Assembly (NCBI RefSeq): GCF_000306785.1 | Contig: NC_017955.1 | Coordinates: 2,666,001-2,730,000 of the forward strand | Length of the DNA: 64,000 bases | From: Modestobacter italicus | Lineage (GTDB): Bacteria > Actinomycetota > Actinomycetes > Mycobacteriales > Geodermatophilaceae | Direction: 5' to 3' | Shown: piece by piece, positions 50,495 through 59,190 of the stretch | Position numbering within the stretch: position 1 is the stretch's first letter | How the letters are laid out: every line of letters starts with the position of its first letter | Notes under the pieces: generated by a model | The model's database searches: none | Told to the model about the DNA's origin: nothing | Seen by the model: only the letters and a program-made list of their open reading frames with translations | Program-made: the position numbers and the translations under genes

Positions 50495-52054
50495 TCAGCT
50501 GGGCAGGTGGTAGTCGTACAGGTGGATGGCGCCGCGGTCCGGCGGCTCCACGCTGACGACGTCCCCGTCGTACGCCGTGACGGTCTGCAGCACCAGGGTC
50601 GCGATGTACCAGGAGCTCTCGGCCCCGGCGACCGCGGCCTGCTGGTACAAGGTGTTGCGGGCGCTCTCGTCGGTCGTCTGGGCCGCCTGCTGCAGCAGGT
50701 CGGTGACCTCGGGGGCGCTGCCGTGGTGGACGTTGAAGAACGTGTTCGGGTCGAAGGCGTTCGCCAGGTCCTGTCCGGCGTCACCGGTCAGCCGCTGCAG
50801 CACGAGCCCGGCAGAGCGGGTGCCCGACTGCACCGCCTGCACGAGGTCGGCGGCGTGGGTCTCCACCTTCACCGTGACGCCCACCTGCTCCAGCTGGCCG
50901 GCGATCGCCTGCGCGAACTGGTCGGCCTGCGGGACGCTGATCATCGTCATCTCGAAGCCGTCGGCGTAGCCGGCGTCGGCGAGCAGCTGCTTGGCCTTGG
51001 CCGGGTCGTACGGGTACAGGGCACCCAGCTCGTCGGTGTAGGCCGGCTCGCCGTCCGTCACCGGCACTCCGGGGACCGCGATCGCGGTGTCCTGGTAGGC
51101 GGCCTGGCCCAGCTTCTCCCGGTCGATGGCGTAGTTCAGCGCCTGGCGGACCCGCTCGTCGCCGAGGGCCTTCGCGGTGGTCCCGGTCGTGTCGAGCCAG
51201 GCACCGGTCATGCCGGCCTGCTCACCGGACAGGCTGGTCACCTGCTCGAACCCGCTGATCTCGGTGCCGGGCTGGACGACCAGCGCGTCGACCTCGCCGG
51301 TGGCCGCGGCGTTCTTCGCCGCCGTGGGGTCGGCGATGATGGAGAACGTCACCTTGTCGTAGGGGAAGACGTCCTGGTCGGCGGCCCAGTAGTCCTCGTT
51401 GCGGGTGTAGACGACGGAGACGCCGGGCCGGGTCGCCTCGGTGTCGAGCACGTAGGGACCCGAGCCGACCGGCTCCTGCTGGAGCCCGTCGGGAGCCGCC
51501 AGCGCCTTCGGGCTGGCCATGTAGCCCGAGAGCTGGGTGAAGTCGTAGGGCAGCGCCGGGTTGGGCTGGGTCAGCGTGAGGTCGATCGTCGTCGGGTCGA
51601 CCACGGTCATGCTCGCGATGTTGGCCAGGAAGACCTGGTCACCCTGGTTGGCCTTCTTGTCGATCGCGTACTCGAAGTTCGCCTTCACCGTCTCGGCGTC
51701 GAACTTCGCGCCGTCGGTGAAGGTGACGTCGTCGCGGAGCTTGAGCTGCAGCGTCGTCGGGTCGGTGAACTCCCAGGACGTGGCCAGCCACGGCTCGAGC
51801 TCGCCGTCCTTGCCGTAGTGGATCAGCGTGTCGTACACCGGGTCCAGGAAGGTGGTCGTGGCCGATCCCGGGTCGTAGGGGTTCCAGAACGCGGGAACCG
51901 GCCCGGTCGTCGCGACGGTGAGCTCCGGCGAGCCGGACGAGCTGCCGCCGCTCGCGTCCGACGACCCGCAGGCCGCCAGACCCACGGCGAGGACGGCGAC
52001 GCCGCCTGCGGCGACGGCCGCCCGGAGGCGTCGAACCGATCTGTTGAGGTGCAC
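50495..52054 (-). CDS. ABC transporter substrate-binding lipoprotein (SBP_bac_5 family)
   Basis: A 519-residue exported lipoprotein. The signal sequence is RRLRAAVAAGGVAVLAVGLAAC with the lipidated Cys at about 30. The mature domain has the SBP family 5 signature (LATSWEFTDPTTLQLKLRDDVTFTDGAKFDAETVKANFEY). Members bind oligopeptides, nickel, or in actinobacteria often glycosides. The start GTG 52054 follows GGAG. It is the first gene of the importer/deglycosidase operon, and the shared operator lies about 100 bases upstream. Confidence 0.87.
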   Translation of the reverse strand: MHLNRSVRRLRAAVAAGGVAVLAVGLAACGSSDASGGSSSGSPELTVATTGPVPAFWNPYDPGSATTTFLDPVYDTLIHYGKDGELEPWLATSWEFTDPTTLQLKLRDDVTFTDGAKFDAETVKANFEYAIDKKANQGDQVFLANIASMTVVDPTTIDLTLTQPNPALPYDFTQLSGYMASPKALAAPDGLQQEPVGSGPYVLDTEATRPGVSVVYTRNEDYWAADQDVFPYDKVTFSIIADPTAAKNAAATGEVDALVVQPGTEISGFEQVTSLSGEQAGMTGAWLDTTGTTAKALGDERVRQALNYAIDREKLGQAAYQDTAIAVPGVPVTDGEPAYTDELGALYPYDPAKAKQLLADAGYADGFEMTMISVPQADQFAQAIAGQLEQVGVTVKVETHAADLVQAVQSGTRSAGLVLQRLTGDAGQDLANAFDPNTFFNVHHGSAPEVTDLLQQAAQTTDESARNTLYQQAAVAGAESSWYIATLVLQTVTAYDGDVVSVEPPDRGAIHLYDYHLPS

Positions 52055-52156
52055 GTGGGCTCCTGCATGTCGTGGGCTGGCACTGAGCGGATCACCTCGG
52101 CGGCTGCCGGATGGTGTCCTGCGTCACGGTCGCGAGCCAGTGTGCAGTCCCGCAGG

Positions 52157-52188
52157 ATCAGAAGCAAGGTTCTGATTCGGCCTTTATC
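52157..52188 (-). promoter_or_regulatory. shared operator, site B, with -10 box (ABC importer operon)
   Basis: ATCAGAA-GCAAGG-TTCTGAT (52157-52176), perfectly symmetric in both 7-bp arms. GATAAA on the minus strand (52188-52183) is a plausible -10; the -35 is weak. The leader to the lipoprotein start is about 100 bases. Confidence 0.6.
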
Positions 52189-52297
52189 GGCTTGTGACCG
52201 ACACCACAGTCGGGCTGCCGGCGTCGTGCGCCGCACAGCCACCCACGTCGACGCCGGCAGCACCCGGCCCGCCGCCGCGGATCCCCGTCCGGGCATA

Positions 52298-52329
52298 CCG
52301 GGACACCGGACGCCCGACAGGTGTCCGGT
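52298..52329 (-). terminator. hairpin downstream of the TetR gene
   Basis: GGACACC (52301-52307) pairs with GGTGTCC (52320-52326) across a 12-base loop, extendable with mismatches to 52298-52329. It lies 40 bases beyond the TetR stop and before the next promoter. There is no U-tract. The rest of the 52177-52368 gap holds only the operator region. Confidence 0.45.
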
Positions 52330-52368
52330 GGCTCGTGGCGGTGGTCCGACCGCCCGGGGCGGCGCCCC

Positions 52369-53037
52369 TCAGGCGGAGGCGGGCCGGGACAGGAACGCGG
52401 TGACCATCTCGGCGAGGTCGGCCAGGATCTGCTCCCAGTCGCCCTCCCCCGCGGCCTCCGGGGCGCTGCCGAGCCCGAGCCAGCGGGCCAGCACGCTGTA
52501 GACGACGGTGAAGCTCCAGTGCACCGCCCGCTCCGGGTCGGGGTGGTGGATGTCCTCGCGCCGGGCGAGCAGCGCCGAGGAGAAGAGGTCCACCGAGTCC
52601 AGGAAGCCCAGCCGACCCTCGTCGGCGACGACGGGGTCGTCGCTGCCGATCCGCATGAACGGCGACAGGACCGGCGCCTCGGCCCGGAGCACCTGGGCGA
52701 GGGTGGTGATGACCCGGGCGACCGCGGCCTCGAAGGTCTCGCCCTCCGGGGGTGCCGGGGCGAAGGCGGCCCGCTGCACCTCCCGGATCCGGGCGGTCTC
52801 CCGGGCCTGGGCGGCCCGGATCAGGTCGGTCTTGCTCTCCACCCGGCCGTAGATCGACCCGGTCGACACCCCGGCCAGCTGGGCCACCTCGGCGAGGGTG
52901 AAGGCATCGGAGCGCCGCTCCGCCAGCAGGGACACCGTCGCGTCGACCGCCTTCTCGAAGGACTGCCGGCTGCGTTCCTGCTTCGGTTCCCGGACCGGGC
53001 TCCCCGTGTTCTGCACGGCTCGACGGTACGGACTCAC
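52369..53037 (-). CDS. TetR-family repressor, candidate regulator of the island
   Basis: A 222-residue regulator: HTH FTLAEVAQLAGVSTGSIYGRVESKTDLIRAA (46-76) with the usual helical ligand domain. It begins near GTG 53037 or GTG 53016; the second removes seven residues and neither has a strong ribosome site. It lies between the ABC importer operon and the GH3-LLM-reductase operon. A weak copy of the island's 20-bp operator overlaps its own upstream region (53053-53072), consistent with autoregulation. It is the best local candidate for binding the operators, but this is not proven. Confidence 0.8.
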   Translation of the reverse strand: MSPYRRAVQNTGSPVREPKQERSRQSFEKAVDATVSLLAERRSDAFTLAEVAQLAGVSTGSIYGRVESKTDLIRAAQARETARIREVQRAAFAPAPPEGETFEAAVARVITTLAQVLRAEAPVLSPFMRIGSDDPVVADEGRLGFLDSVDLFSSALLARREDIHHPDPERAVHWSFTVVYSVLARWLGLGSAPEAAGEGDWEQILADLAEMVTAFLSRPASA

Positions 53038-53052
53038 CGTCCGCCTGGCGAT

Positions 53053-53072
53053 ACCCGAACGGGGGTTCTCGT
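53053..53072 (-). promoter_or_regulatory. weak copy of the island operator upstream of the TetR gene
   Basis: ACCCGAA-N6-TTCTCGT matches the consensus at 10 of 14 arm positions with the same geometry, 16 bases before the TetR start. No clear -10/-35 is visible. It could be an autoregulatory site or a chance match. Confidence 0.3.
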
Positions 53073-53107
53073 TCCTCGACAGCCGGTCGCGAGCGGGTCG
53101 CTCCTGG

Positions 53108-55564
53108 TCACAGCTCCAGGGACAGCACCGTCGGCAGCTCGACCGACGACCGGCCGACCAGCACCTCGTGCGTCCCGGCCGGCACGTGCCAGGCCGACAC
53201 GGCGGTGTCCCAGCGGGCGAAGGCGTGCTCGTCCAGGACGACGGGGACGTCGGCGGACTCCCCCGGCGCCAGCCCTACGCCGGCGAAACCGGCCAGCCGG
53301 GCATCGACCTCGCCGGGCGCGCGGACGTAGACCTGGACGACCTCCCGGCCGGGACGACGGCCGGTGTTGGTGACCGGAGCGGTCACCTCGACCCGTGGTG
53401 CGCCGTCGCCGGTCACCGTCAGCCGGGCGGTGCCGTGCTCCCACGTGGTCCAGCCCAAGCCGGAGCCGAACGCGAACCGCGGGGTCACCCCGGTCCGCTG
53501 CAGGTGCCGGTACCCGGTGGGCTCGGTGGCCGTGTAGTCCAGCGCGAGGTCGTCGTCGAGCTGCTCGCCCCACGTCGACCGGTCCTCGTCCCGGCGGGTC
53601 ACCGTCACCGGCATCCGGCCCGCGGGCTCGGCGTCGCCGGCCAGGACGGCGGCGAGCGCCTCGCCGAACCCCTGCCCGGGCAGCCACGCGTACAGCACCG
53701 CGGCCACGTCGTCGGCCCACGGCGCGTCCACCGGCCGGCCGGCGTTGACGACGACGGCCGTGCGCGGGTTGACCGCGGCGACCCGGCGGATCAGCTCGAC
53801 CTGCTCGTCGGGGAGGGCCGACGAGGACAGGTCCCGGCTCTCCCGCGAGGTCTCCAGCACGTCGCCGACCACGAGCAGGACCGCGTCTGCAGCGGAGGCG
53901 GCCAGCACCGCCTGCTCGAGTGCGCCGGCCGGCTGGGGTGGCAGGCAGCCGACGGTGAGTGCTTGCACCCGGGCGCCGGCCGAGACCATCTCGACGACGA
54001 CCGTGACCTGGACGCCGGCGGTCAGGTCGACCGGGCCGGTGGTCATCTCCGCCCGGGCCACCTGGCCCATGACGTCACCCGGCTCGGGCGCGGGTCGGCG
54101 GGCGATCACCGCCCCGTCGACGGTGACCGTGACCGCCCCGGACCCGCCGCCGCCGAAGAGGTGGCGGCCGGTGGTGTCCGGCGTGAAGGCGGCCGTCAGG
54201 CGCAGCCGACCGGGCTCCGACGTCGGCCCGGCGCCCGGCACGGAGCCGAACCAGGCGAAGGCGGTGTCCCCCCGGACCTCGGCCAGCGCCGGGTCCGTGT
54301 CCTCGCCGCGGAAGTGCTCGAGCAGGACGCCCGGGGCGCCGTCCGGGGTGCTGACGGCGAAGGAGCCGAGCGGCTCCGGGCGCGTCCGGGCGACCCCTGG
54401 CTCGTGGACCACCTCGCAGGAGCCGGCGAACCGCGCCCGGACCGCCTCGGCCGGGGTGGCGACGGCGCCGGCCGGGCGGACCCGGCCGAACGTGGCGCCC
54501 TGGTAGGTGGGCCGCGCGGCGTTGGGACCGATGACGGCCAGCCGGCGCAGCCCGGACGGGGACAGCGGCAGCAGGTCGTCGGCATTGCTCAACAGGACGA
54601 ACGACGCAGCGGCCGCGGCGGCCAGCACGCCCGGCGCCTGCTCGGCGGGGACGTGCGCCTCCGGCGCGGTCACCTGCCGCTCCGAGCCGGCCAGGGCGCC
54701 GACCCGACCGGCGAGCCGGAGCAGCCGGGTGGTCGAGTCGTCCACCCGCTCCTGCGGCACCGCGCCGGACTCGACGGCTCCGGCCAGCCGGGACCCGAGG
54801 TGGATGGCCGGGCCGGGCATCTCCAGGTCGAGCCCGGCCAGCGCAGGGCCCGCGGTGTCCGAGAGCGCGAAGTAGTCCGAGACGACGAGCCCGTCCCAGC
54901 CCCACTCGTCCTTGAGGATCGACAGCAGCTCCCGGTGCGCGGTGCACGGGACGCCGTTGAGCCGGTTGTAGGCGGCCATCACCGCCCACGCCCCCGCGTC
55001 GCGCAGCGCCAGCTCGAACGGCCGCAGGTACACCTCGCGCAGGGTGGCGTCGTCGACGGTCGCGCTCATCCGCTGCCGCTCGGTCTCGGTGTCGTTGGCG
55101 ACCAGGTGCTTGGGGCAGGAGGCCACGCCCTGGCTCTGCAGCCCGGTGACGAACGCCGCGCCCAGCACCCCGGCCAGCACCGGGTCCTCCGAGTACATCT
55201 CGAAGGTCCGCCCCGACAGCCCGGTCCGCGCGAGGTTCAGGTTGGGCGCGTAGACCGCGGCGTAGCCGCGGCGCAGCGCCTCCGACCCCTGCGCGAGGGC
55301 GATCGCCGCGACCTGCTCGGGGTCCCAGGTGGCCCCGAGAGCCGTGCCGCAGGGCAGCAGCAGCGCGGTCTCGCGCTCGTCGAAGGTGTGGCTGACCAGC
55401 CCGAGGGGGCCGTCGCCCATGATCATGGTCGACAGTCCCGCCTCGGGTGCGGGCAGCGTGCTCCACCCGCTCTCCCCCGCGGTCAGCTCCGCCCGCCGCC
55501 GGGGGGTCAGCCGGTCCAGGGCCGACCCGGCGACGTCGTCCCGGGTGTCCGGGGTCGCGGTCAC
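53108..55564 (-). CDS. glycoside hydrolase family 3 with inserted PA14 domain
   Basis: An 818-residue GH3 enzyme. The TIM barrel has CPKHLVANDTETER (150-163, substrate-binding KH) and nucleophile Asp230 in LVVSDYFALSDT. The second domain is interrupted at about 365-480 by a PA14-type beta-barrel (GVLLEHFRGED, then TTGRHLFGGGGSGAVTVTVDG), as in PA14-containing beta-glucosidases that act on beta-1,2/1,3-glucosides or steroid/flavonoid glucosides. A fibronectin-like domain ends the protein. The GTG 55564 start overlaps the preceding stop (GTGA). It has no signal peptide, so it is intracellular. Confidence 0.88.
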   Translation of the reverse strand: MTATPDTRDDVAGSALDRLTPRRRAELTAGESGWSTLPAPEAGLSTMIMGDGPLGLVSHTFDERETALLLPCGTALGATWDPEQVAAIALAQGSEALRRGYAAVYAPNLNLARTGLSGRTFEMYSEDPVLAGVLGAAFVTGLQSQGVASCPKHLVANDTETERQRMSATVDDATLREVYLRPFELALRDAGAWAVMAAYNRLNGVPCTAHRELLSILKDEWGWDGLVVSDYFALSDTAGPALAGLDLEMPGPAIHLGSRLAGAVESGAVPQERVDDSTTRLLRLAGRVGALAGSERQVTAPEAHVPAEQAPGVLAAAAAASFVLLSNADDLLPLSPSGLRRLAVIGPNAARPTYQGATFGRVRPAGAVATPAEAVRARFAGSCEVVHEPGVARTRPEPLGSFAVSTPDGAPGVLLEHFRGEDTDPALAEVRGDTAFAWFGSVPGAGPTSEPGRLRLTAAFTPDTTGRHLFGGGGSGAVTVTVDGAVIARRPAPEPGDVMGQVARAEMTTGPVDLTAGVQVTVVVEMVSAGARVQALTVGCLPPQPAGALEQAVLAASAADAVLLVVGDVLETSRESRDLSSSALPDEQVELIRRVAAVNPRTAVVVNAGRPVDAPWADDVAAVLYAWLPGQGFGEALAAVLAGDAEPAGRMPVTVTRRDEDRSTWGEQLDDDLALDYTATEPTGYRHLQRTGVTPRFAFGSGLGWTTWEHGTARLTVTGDGAPRVEVTAPVTNTGRRPGREVVQVYVRAPGEVDARLAGFAGVGLAPGESADVPVVLDEHAFARWDTAVSAWHVPAGTHEVLVGRSSVELPTVLSLEL

Positions 55565-56661
55565 CGCGAGCTGAACTTCGGCATGACGTCGGTGGCGAAG
55601 AGCTCCATGGACTTCTTTCCCCAGGCCACCCGCTCGGGGGTCAGCGTCCCGCCGAGGAAACCGCCCAGGACGTTGCCGATGCCGACGTCGCGGACCTCGG
55701 CGAGGTGGTCCGCCACCGTGGCGGGGCTCCCCCACAGGCACCAGGTCTTCTGCCAGCCGGGGCTGCGGCCGTCGTGCACCGGGCCGAGCTCGACGCCGCT
55801 GATCTGCTCGGCGGCCTTGTTGGCGGCGTGCTCGCGCTCCACGGCCGTCTGGTAGAGGTCGATGATCTGCCCGAACTCGTCCTCGGCCTGGGCGTCGGTC
55901 TCCGCGACGTGCAGGTGCTGGTAGGTGTGCGTGGTCCACTCCAGGGCGAAGTCGACGCGCTCCTGCGGGTGCCCGGCCGCCTCCAGCGCCTCCCGGTAGG
56001 CGGTGAAGTAGCGGCGCAGGTGCGGCAGCGGGTCGCCGTCGTCGAGCACCGGCGGGGTGAAGGCCGGGATGAACGCCGGCTGGCCCTTCTGCGCCGCCCG
56101 CTGGACGCTGGCCGGGCGCAGCGCGACCGACATGACCTGCGGCCCGTCCGGCGACCAGGCCACCGGTGCGATCCGGGAGACGACCGCGCCCTTGTAGTGC
56201 CCGTTGTCGAAGACCACCGGCTCGTCCTCGGGCTGCTTGGCCCACAGCTGCTCGACGATGGCCATGTTGGAGTCGGTGAGGGTCTTGGTGTCCTTGTAGT
56301 TGACGCCGAGGCCGATCATCTCCTCGGGCGTGGTGCCCGAGCCGATGCCCACCAGGACCTTGCCGTCGGTGAGCTGGTCGATCAGGTTGAGCCGCTCGGC
56401 GAAGCGCACCGGGTGGTGCAGCGGGATGGTCTGCACCGAGAAGCCGAAGCGCAGCCGGGGCAGCTTGGCCGCCAGGTAGGCGGCGAACATCATCGGGTCG
56501 CTGGCCGGCGGGGCGTAGCCGGTGAAGTGGTGGTCGGGCAGGAACACGGCGTCGAAGCCGAGCCGCTCCGCGTCGACGGCGTTCTGGACCATCGCGTCCA
56601 TGACCGCGCGGTCCTCGGCCGGGCCGGCCGATCGGGTGGTGAGGAAAGCGGAGAAGTGCAC
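55561..56661 (-). CDS. LLM-class flavin-dependent monooxygenase
   Basis: A 366-residue bacterial-luciferase-like TIM barrel: FDAVFLPDHHFTGY (34-47) near the flavin site, RFGFSVQTIPLHHPVRFAERL and LVGIGSGTTPEEM. It uses reduced FMN supplied by a separate reductase and O2 to oxidise aromatic or other small compounds. The reductase gene lies just upstream in the same operon (56707-57861), so they form a two-component system. GTG 56661 has GAGG upstream. Confidence 0.87.
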   Translation of the reverse strand: MHFSAFLTTRSAGPAEDRAVMDAMVQNAVDAERLGFDAVFLPDHHFTGYAPPASDPMMFAAYLAAKLPRLRFGFSVQTIPLHHPVRFAERLNLIDQLTDGKVLVGIGSGTTPEEMIGLGVNYKDTKTLTDSNMAIVEQLWAKQPEDEPVVFDNGHYKGAVVSRIAPVAWSPDGPQVMSVALRPASVQRAAQKGQPAFIPAFTPPVLDDGDPLPHLRRYFTAYREALEAAGHPQERVDFALEWTTHTYQHLHVAETDAQAEDEFGQIIDLYQTAVEREHAANKAAEQISGVELGPVHDGRSPGWQKTWCLWGSPATVADHLAEVRDVGIGNVLGGFLGGTLTPERVAWGKKSMELFATDVMPKFSSR

Positions 56662-56706
56662 GTCGGCCTCCGGGTCGGTCGGGCTGGGTGGGCGGTGGGG
56701 GGACGG

Positions 56707-57861
56707 TCAGGTGGTGAGCAGGTGCGAGGCGCGGGCCGCGCCGGCGAGCAGGCGGTCCAGGCAGGACCGCAGCCGCTGCGGCGTCTCGGCGCCGGTGAAG
56801 CCGATGAGGTGCAGGCTGAGCAGCACGGACCCGTCGGCGCCGCGCACCGGGGCGGCCAGCGACGCGACGTCGGTGAGCTGGTCGAGCGGGGTGTCCAGCC
56901 GGGGCTCGGGACCGCGCTGCTGCATGCGGCGCAGCACCTCGGCCACCCCGTCGGGCCGGTCGTGGTCGACCACCGACCGCTCGAAGAGCTCGGCGTCCTG
57001 CTGGCCGGTCGTGACCTGGTAGCCCAGGGAGCGCACCGCCTCGAGCTCGGCCATCGCCACGGCGGGGTCGCTGGTCCCGGTGAGCCGCCGGCCGCGGTCG
57101 AGCCAGGCCATCTGCTCGACCGTCCCGGCCCAGGCGACGAACAGCGGCGCGATGGGTGCGGCCAGCGGGAACGCCGTGCCCACGCGGGTGTCGCTGCCCC
57201 GCGACGCGGCGCCGATGCCCGCCGCGGCGAGGGAGACCACCGAGTTGCCGACGACGGCGCTGACCAGGCACTCCAGGCCCAGGTCCCGGGAGACGGCCTC
57301 GGCCTCGGGCCGGACCAGGTCCGCCAGCCGCAGCTGGTCGGCGAACTCAGGGCGCTCGGTCTGGATTGAGGGCAGCTGCGGGGACCCGTAGCCGCCGCGC
57401 ACGAACAGCAGCGGCAGTCCGGCGTCCTCGGGCACGCCGAGGTCGCGGACCCGGCCGAGCACCATGTCGTGGTCACCGGCGGGCAGCACGGCGTCGACGT
57501 CGCAGTCGATCCACAGCACGGTGCCAGCCAGCCGCGGGCTCCCGCCCGCGGTGTCGCCGGCTCCGTGGACGTCGAAGCGGTCGTCGGCCTTGGTGACGAA
57601 GGCGCGGCAGACGTGCTCCTGCCCGGCGCCGAGCACGTTGACGCAGAAGCGGCCGGCCGACCGGATCAGCGGCCAGGTGGTGCTGGTGCGGTCGGGCAGG
57701 AAGCCGACCAGCGGCGGGTCCAGGGACACCGACGTGAAGGTGCCGACGACCATGCCGACCGGCGTGCCGTCGCCCTGGCGGGCGGTGATCACCGCGACCC
57801 CGGTCGGGTACTGGCCCAGCGCGCGTCGGAAGTCCCGCGCCGCCAGCGGCGTCTCGGTCAC
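56707..57861 (-). CDS. flavin reductase fused to an IclR-type effector domain
   Basis: A 384-residue two-domain protein. Residues 1-165 are a FMN-binding flavin reductase (FRRALGQYPTGVAVITA, GMVVGTFTSVSLDPPLVGFLP, FCVNVLGAGQEHVCRAF, GDHDMVLGRV). Residues about 190-384 resemble the ligand-binding domain of IclR regulators (FPLAAPIAPLFVAWAG, then DPAVAMAELEAVRSLGYQVT) but lack the DNA-binding HTH. This arrangement suggests ligand-gated supply of reduced flavin, as reported in principle for a p-hydroxyphenylacetate hydroxylase reductase with a MarR-like C-terminal domain. Start GTG 57861 follows GGGGAGG. Promoter and operator (site C) lie just upstream. Confidence 0.85.
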   Translation of the reverse strand: MTETPLAARDFRRALGQYPTGVAVITARQGDGTPVGMVVGTFTSVSLDPPLVGFLPDRTSTTWPLIRSAGRFCVNVLGAGQEHVCRAFVTKADDRFDVHGAGDTAGGSPRLAGTVLWIDCDVDAVLPAGDHDMVLGRVRDLGVPEDAGLPLLFVRGGYGSPQLPSIQTERPEFADQLRLADLVRPEAEAVSRDLGLECLVSAVVGNSVVSLAAAGIGAASRGSDTRVGTAFPLAAPIAPLFVAWAGTVEQMAWLDRGRRLTGTSDPAVAMAELEAVRSLGYQVTTGQQDAELFERSVVDHDRPDGVAEVLRRMQQRGPEPRLDTPLDQLTDVASLAAPVRGADGSVLLSLHLIGFTGAETPQRLRSCLDRLLAGAARASHLLTT

Positions 57862-57880
57862 CGGACCTCCCCAGATCAGA

Positions 57881-57932
57881 TTCAGAATCCGCGTTCTGAT
57901 CTGACTGTAGGTGGCCTGGGCCACAGGGTCAA
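57881..57932 (-). promoter_or_regulatory. promoter with shared operator, site C (flavin reductase operon)
   Basis: On the minus strand, -35 TTGACC (57932-57927), a 17-bp spacer and -10 TACAGT (57909-57904) precede TTCAGAA-TCCGCG-TTCTGAT (57881-57900), with 13 of 14 arm positions matching the consensus. Extra AGATCAGA/TCTGAC flanks make a longer dyad. The start codon is 20 bases after the operator. Confidence 0.72.
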
Positions 57933-58077
57933 CACCCCGGGTTCGCCCGGCCTCGCGCGCCGCAACGGCTGCTCCTCCCCGGGCACGACGGCGCGGCCGG
58001 GTCGGCGGTGGCCGACCCGGCCGGCCAGCGGCTCGGCGCTCGTCGCCGGCGGAGCCCGGCGGCGCGGTGCCGGCAAC

Positions 58078-59190
58078 TCAGAGCGGTTCGGACAGCGCCG
58101 CGAGCGCGCGGCCGGTGAGCTGGTGGTGCAGCGTCGGGTCCGCGGGCGGGTCGACCTCCCAGCGGGAGAGCTGCAGCGAGGTCTCCACGACGAGCCGGCA
58201 GCGCTCGAACCGGCGCGCGCTGAACGCGGCCAGCGCCGCCTCGACCGAGGCGGCGTTGCCGAGCTCCTCGGCGAGCACCACCGAGTCCTCGATCGCCATG
58301 CCGACGCCGTAGGCGATGTGCGGCGTGGTGGTGTGCGCGGCGTCGCCGATCAGCACCACCCGGCCGCGGTGCCAGGGCGGGGGCAGCAGCATCGCGGCCA
58401 GGCCGCGGTGGTCGACGTCGGGCCGCAGCCGCTCGGCGACCAGCGGGACCAGGCCGCCGAAGGGGGCCAGCCGTTCGCGCAGCGCGGCCAGCCGCTGCCC
58501 CTCCGGCGGGCGCGGGCCGCCGTCGTCGGGCTGCAGGAACCACAGGTAGAGCTCGTCGTCGGCGATCGGGACGATGCCGACCCGGCCGCGCGGGCCCAGG
58601 TCGGTGAGCAGGTAGCGGTCGACCTCGGGCGGACGGGGTGCGGACACCCGCCAGATGAGCTGGCCGGCCCGGGTGGGTGGCGGCGCGTCGGGGAGCACGA
58701 GCCCGCGCACCGACGAGTGCAGCCCGTCGGCGCCGACGACGAGGTCGACGCGCTCGGTGCTGCCGTCGGTGAGGTCGGCCTCGACGCCGTCCCCGAGGTC
58801 GCGCAGCGCGGTGACCGACGTGCCGAACCGGATCTCCGCGCCCGGCGTCGCGGCGAGCGCCTCGCCCAGGATGCCGGCCAGCGCCACCCGGGAGAGGGCG
58901 ACCACCGGCGGCGTGCCCGGGACGAGCGGCTCGGTGAACACCCGGTGGACGACGGTGCCGTCGGGCGCGCAGATGTGCACCGCGTCGAGCGGGAAGCCGC
59001 GCTCGACGACCGGCGCGAGCAGGCCGAGGGTGTCCAGGGCGCGCAGCGGCGAGTTCTGCAACGCCAGGCCGATGCCGACCGGCCGGTCGGTCTCCTCCCG
59101 CTCCAGCACCAGCGCGTCGATGCCGGCCCGGCCCAGCGCGATGGCCGCGGTCACCCCGGCCGGTCCCCCGCCGACGACGAGCACCCTCAT
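58078..59190 (-). CDS. FAD-dependent aromatic monooxygenase
   Basis: A 370-residue class A flavoprotein monooxygenase: N-terminal GGGPAGVTAAIALGRAG (residues 7-23), DLVVGADGLHSSVR and VVLIGDAAHTTTPHIAYGVGMAIEDS. It likely hydroxylates a phenolic product. ATG 59190 overlaps the rhamnosidase stop (ATGA), so it is the last gene of the operon from the right. It may work on the aglycone exposed by the glycosidases. Family membership is certain; the substrate is not. Confidence 0.87.
   Translation of the reverse strand: MRVLVVGGGPAGVTAAIALGRAGIDALVLEREETDRPVGIGLALQNSPLRALDTLGLLAPVVERGFPLDAVHICAPDGTVVHRVFTEPLVPGTPPVVALSRVALAGILGEALAATPGAEIRFGTSVTALRDLGDGVEADLTDGSTERVDLVVGADGLHSSVRGLVLPDAPPPTRAGQLIWRVSAPRPPEVDRYLLTDLGPRGRVGIVPIADDELYLWFLQPDDGGPRPPEGQRLAALRERLAPFGGLVPLVAERLRPDVDHRGLAAMLLPPPWHRGRVVLIGDAAHTTTPHIAYGVGMAIEDSVVLAEELGNAASVEAALAAFSARRFERCRLVVETSLQLSRWEVDPPADPTLHHQLTGRALAALSEPL

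Noticed and set aside
53108..57271. 1387-codon frame joining the GH3 gene with the upstream LLM region
   Set aside because: Only the part from 55564 has GH3 homology. The upstream part is antisense-frame noise over the LLM gene, and the GTGA overlap fixes the start.
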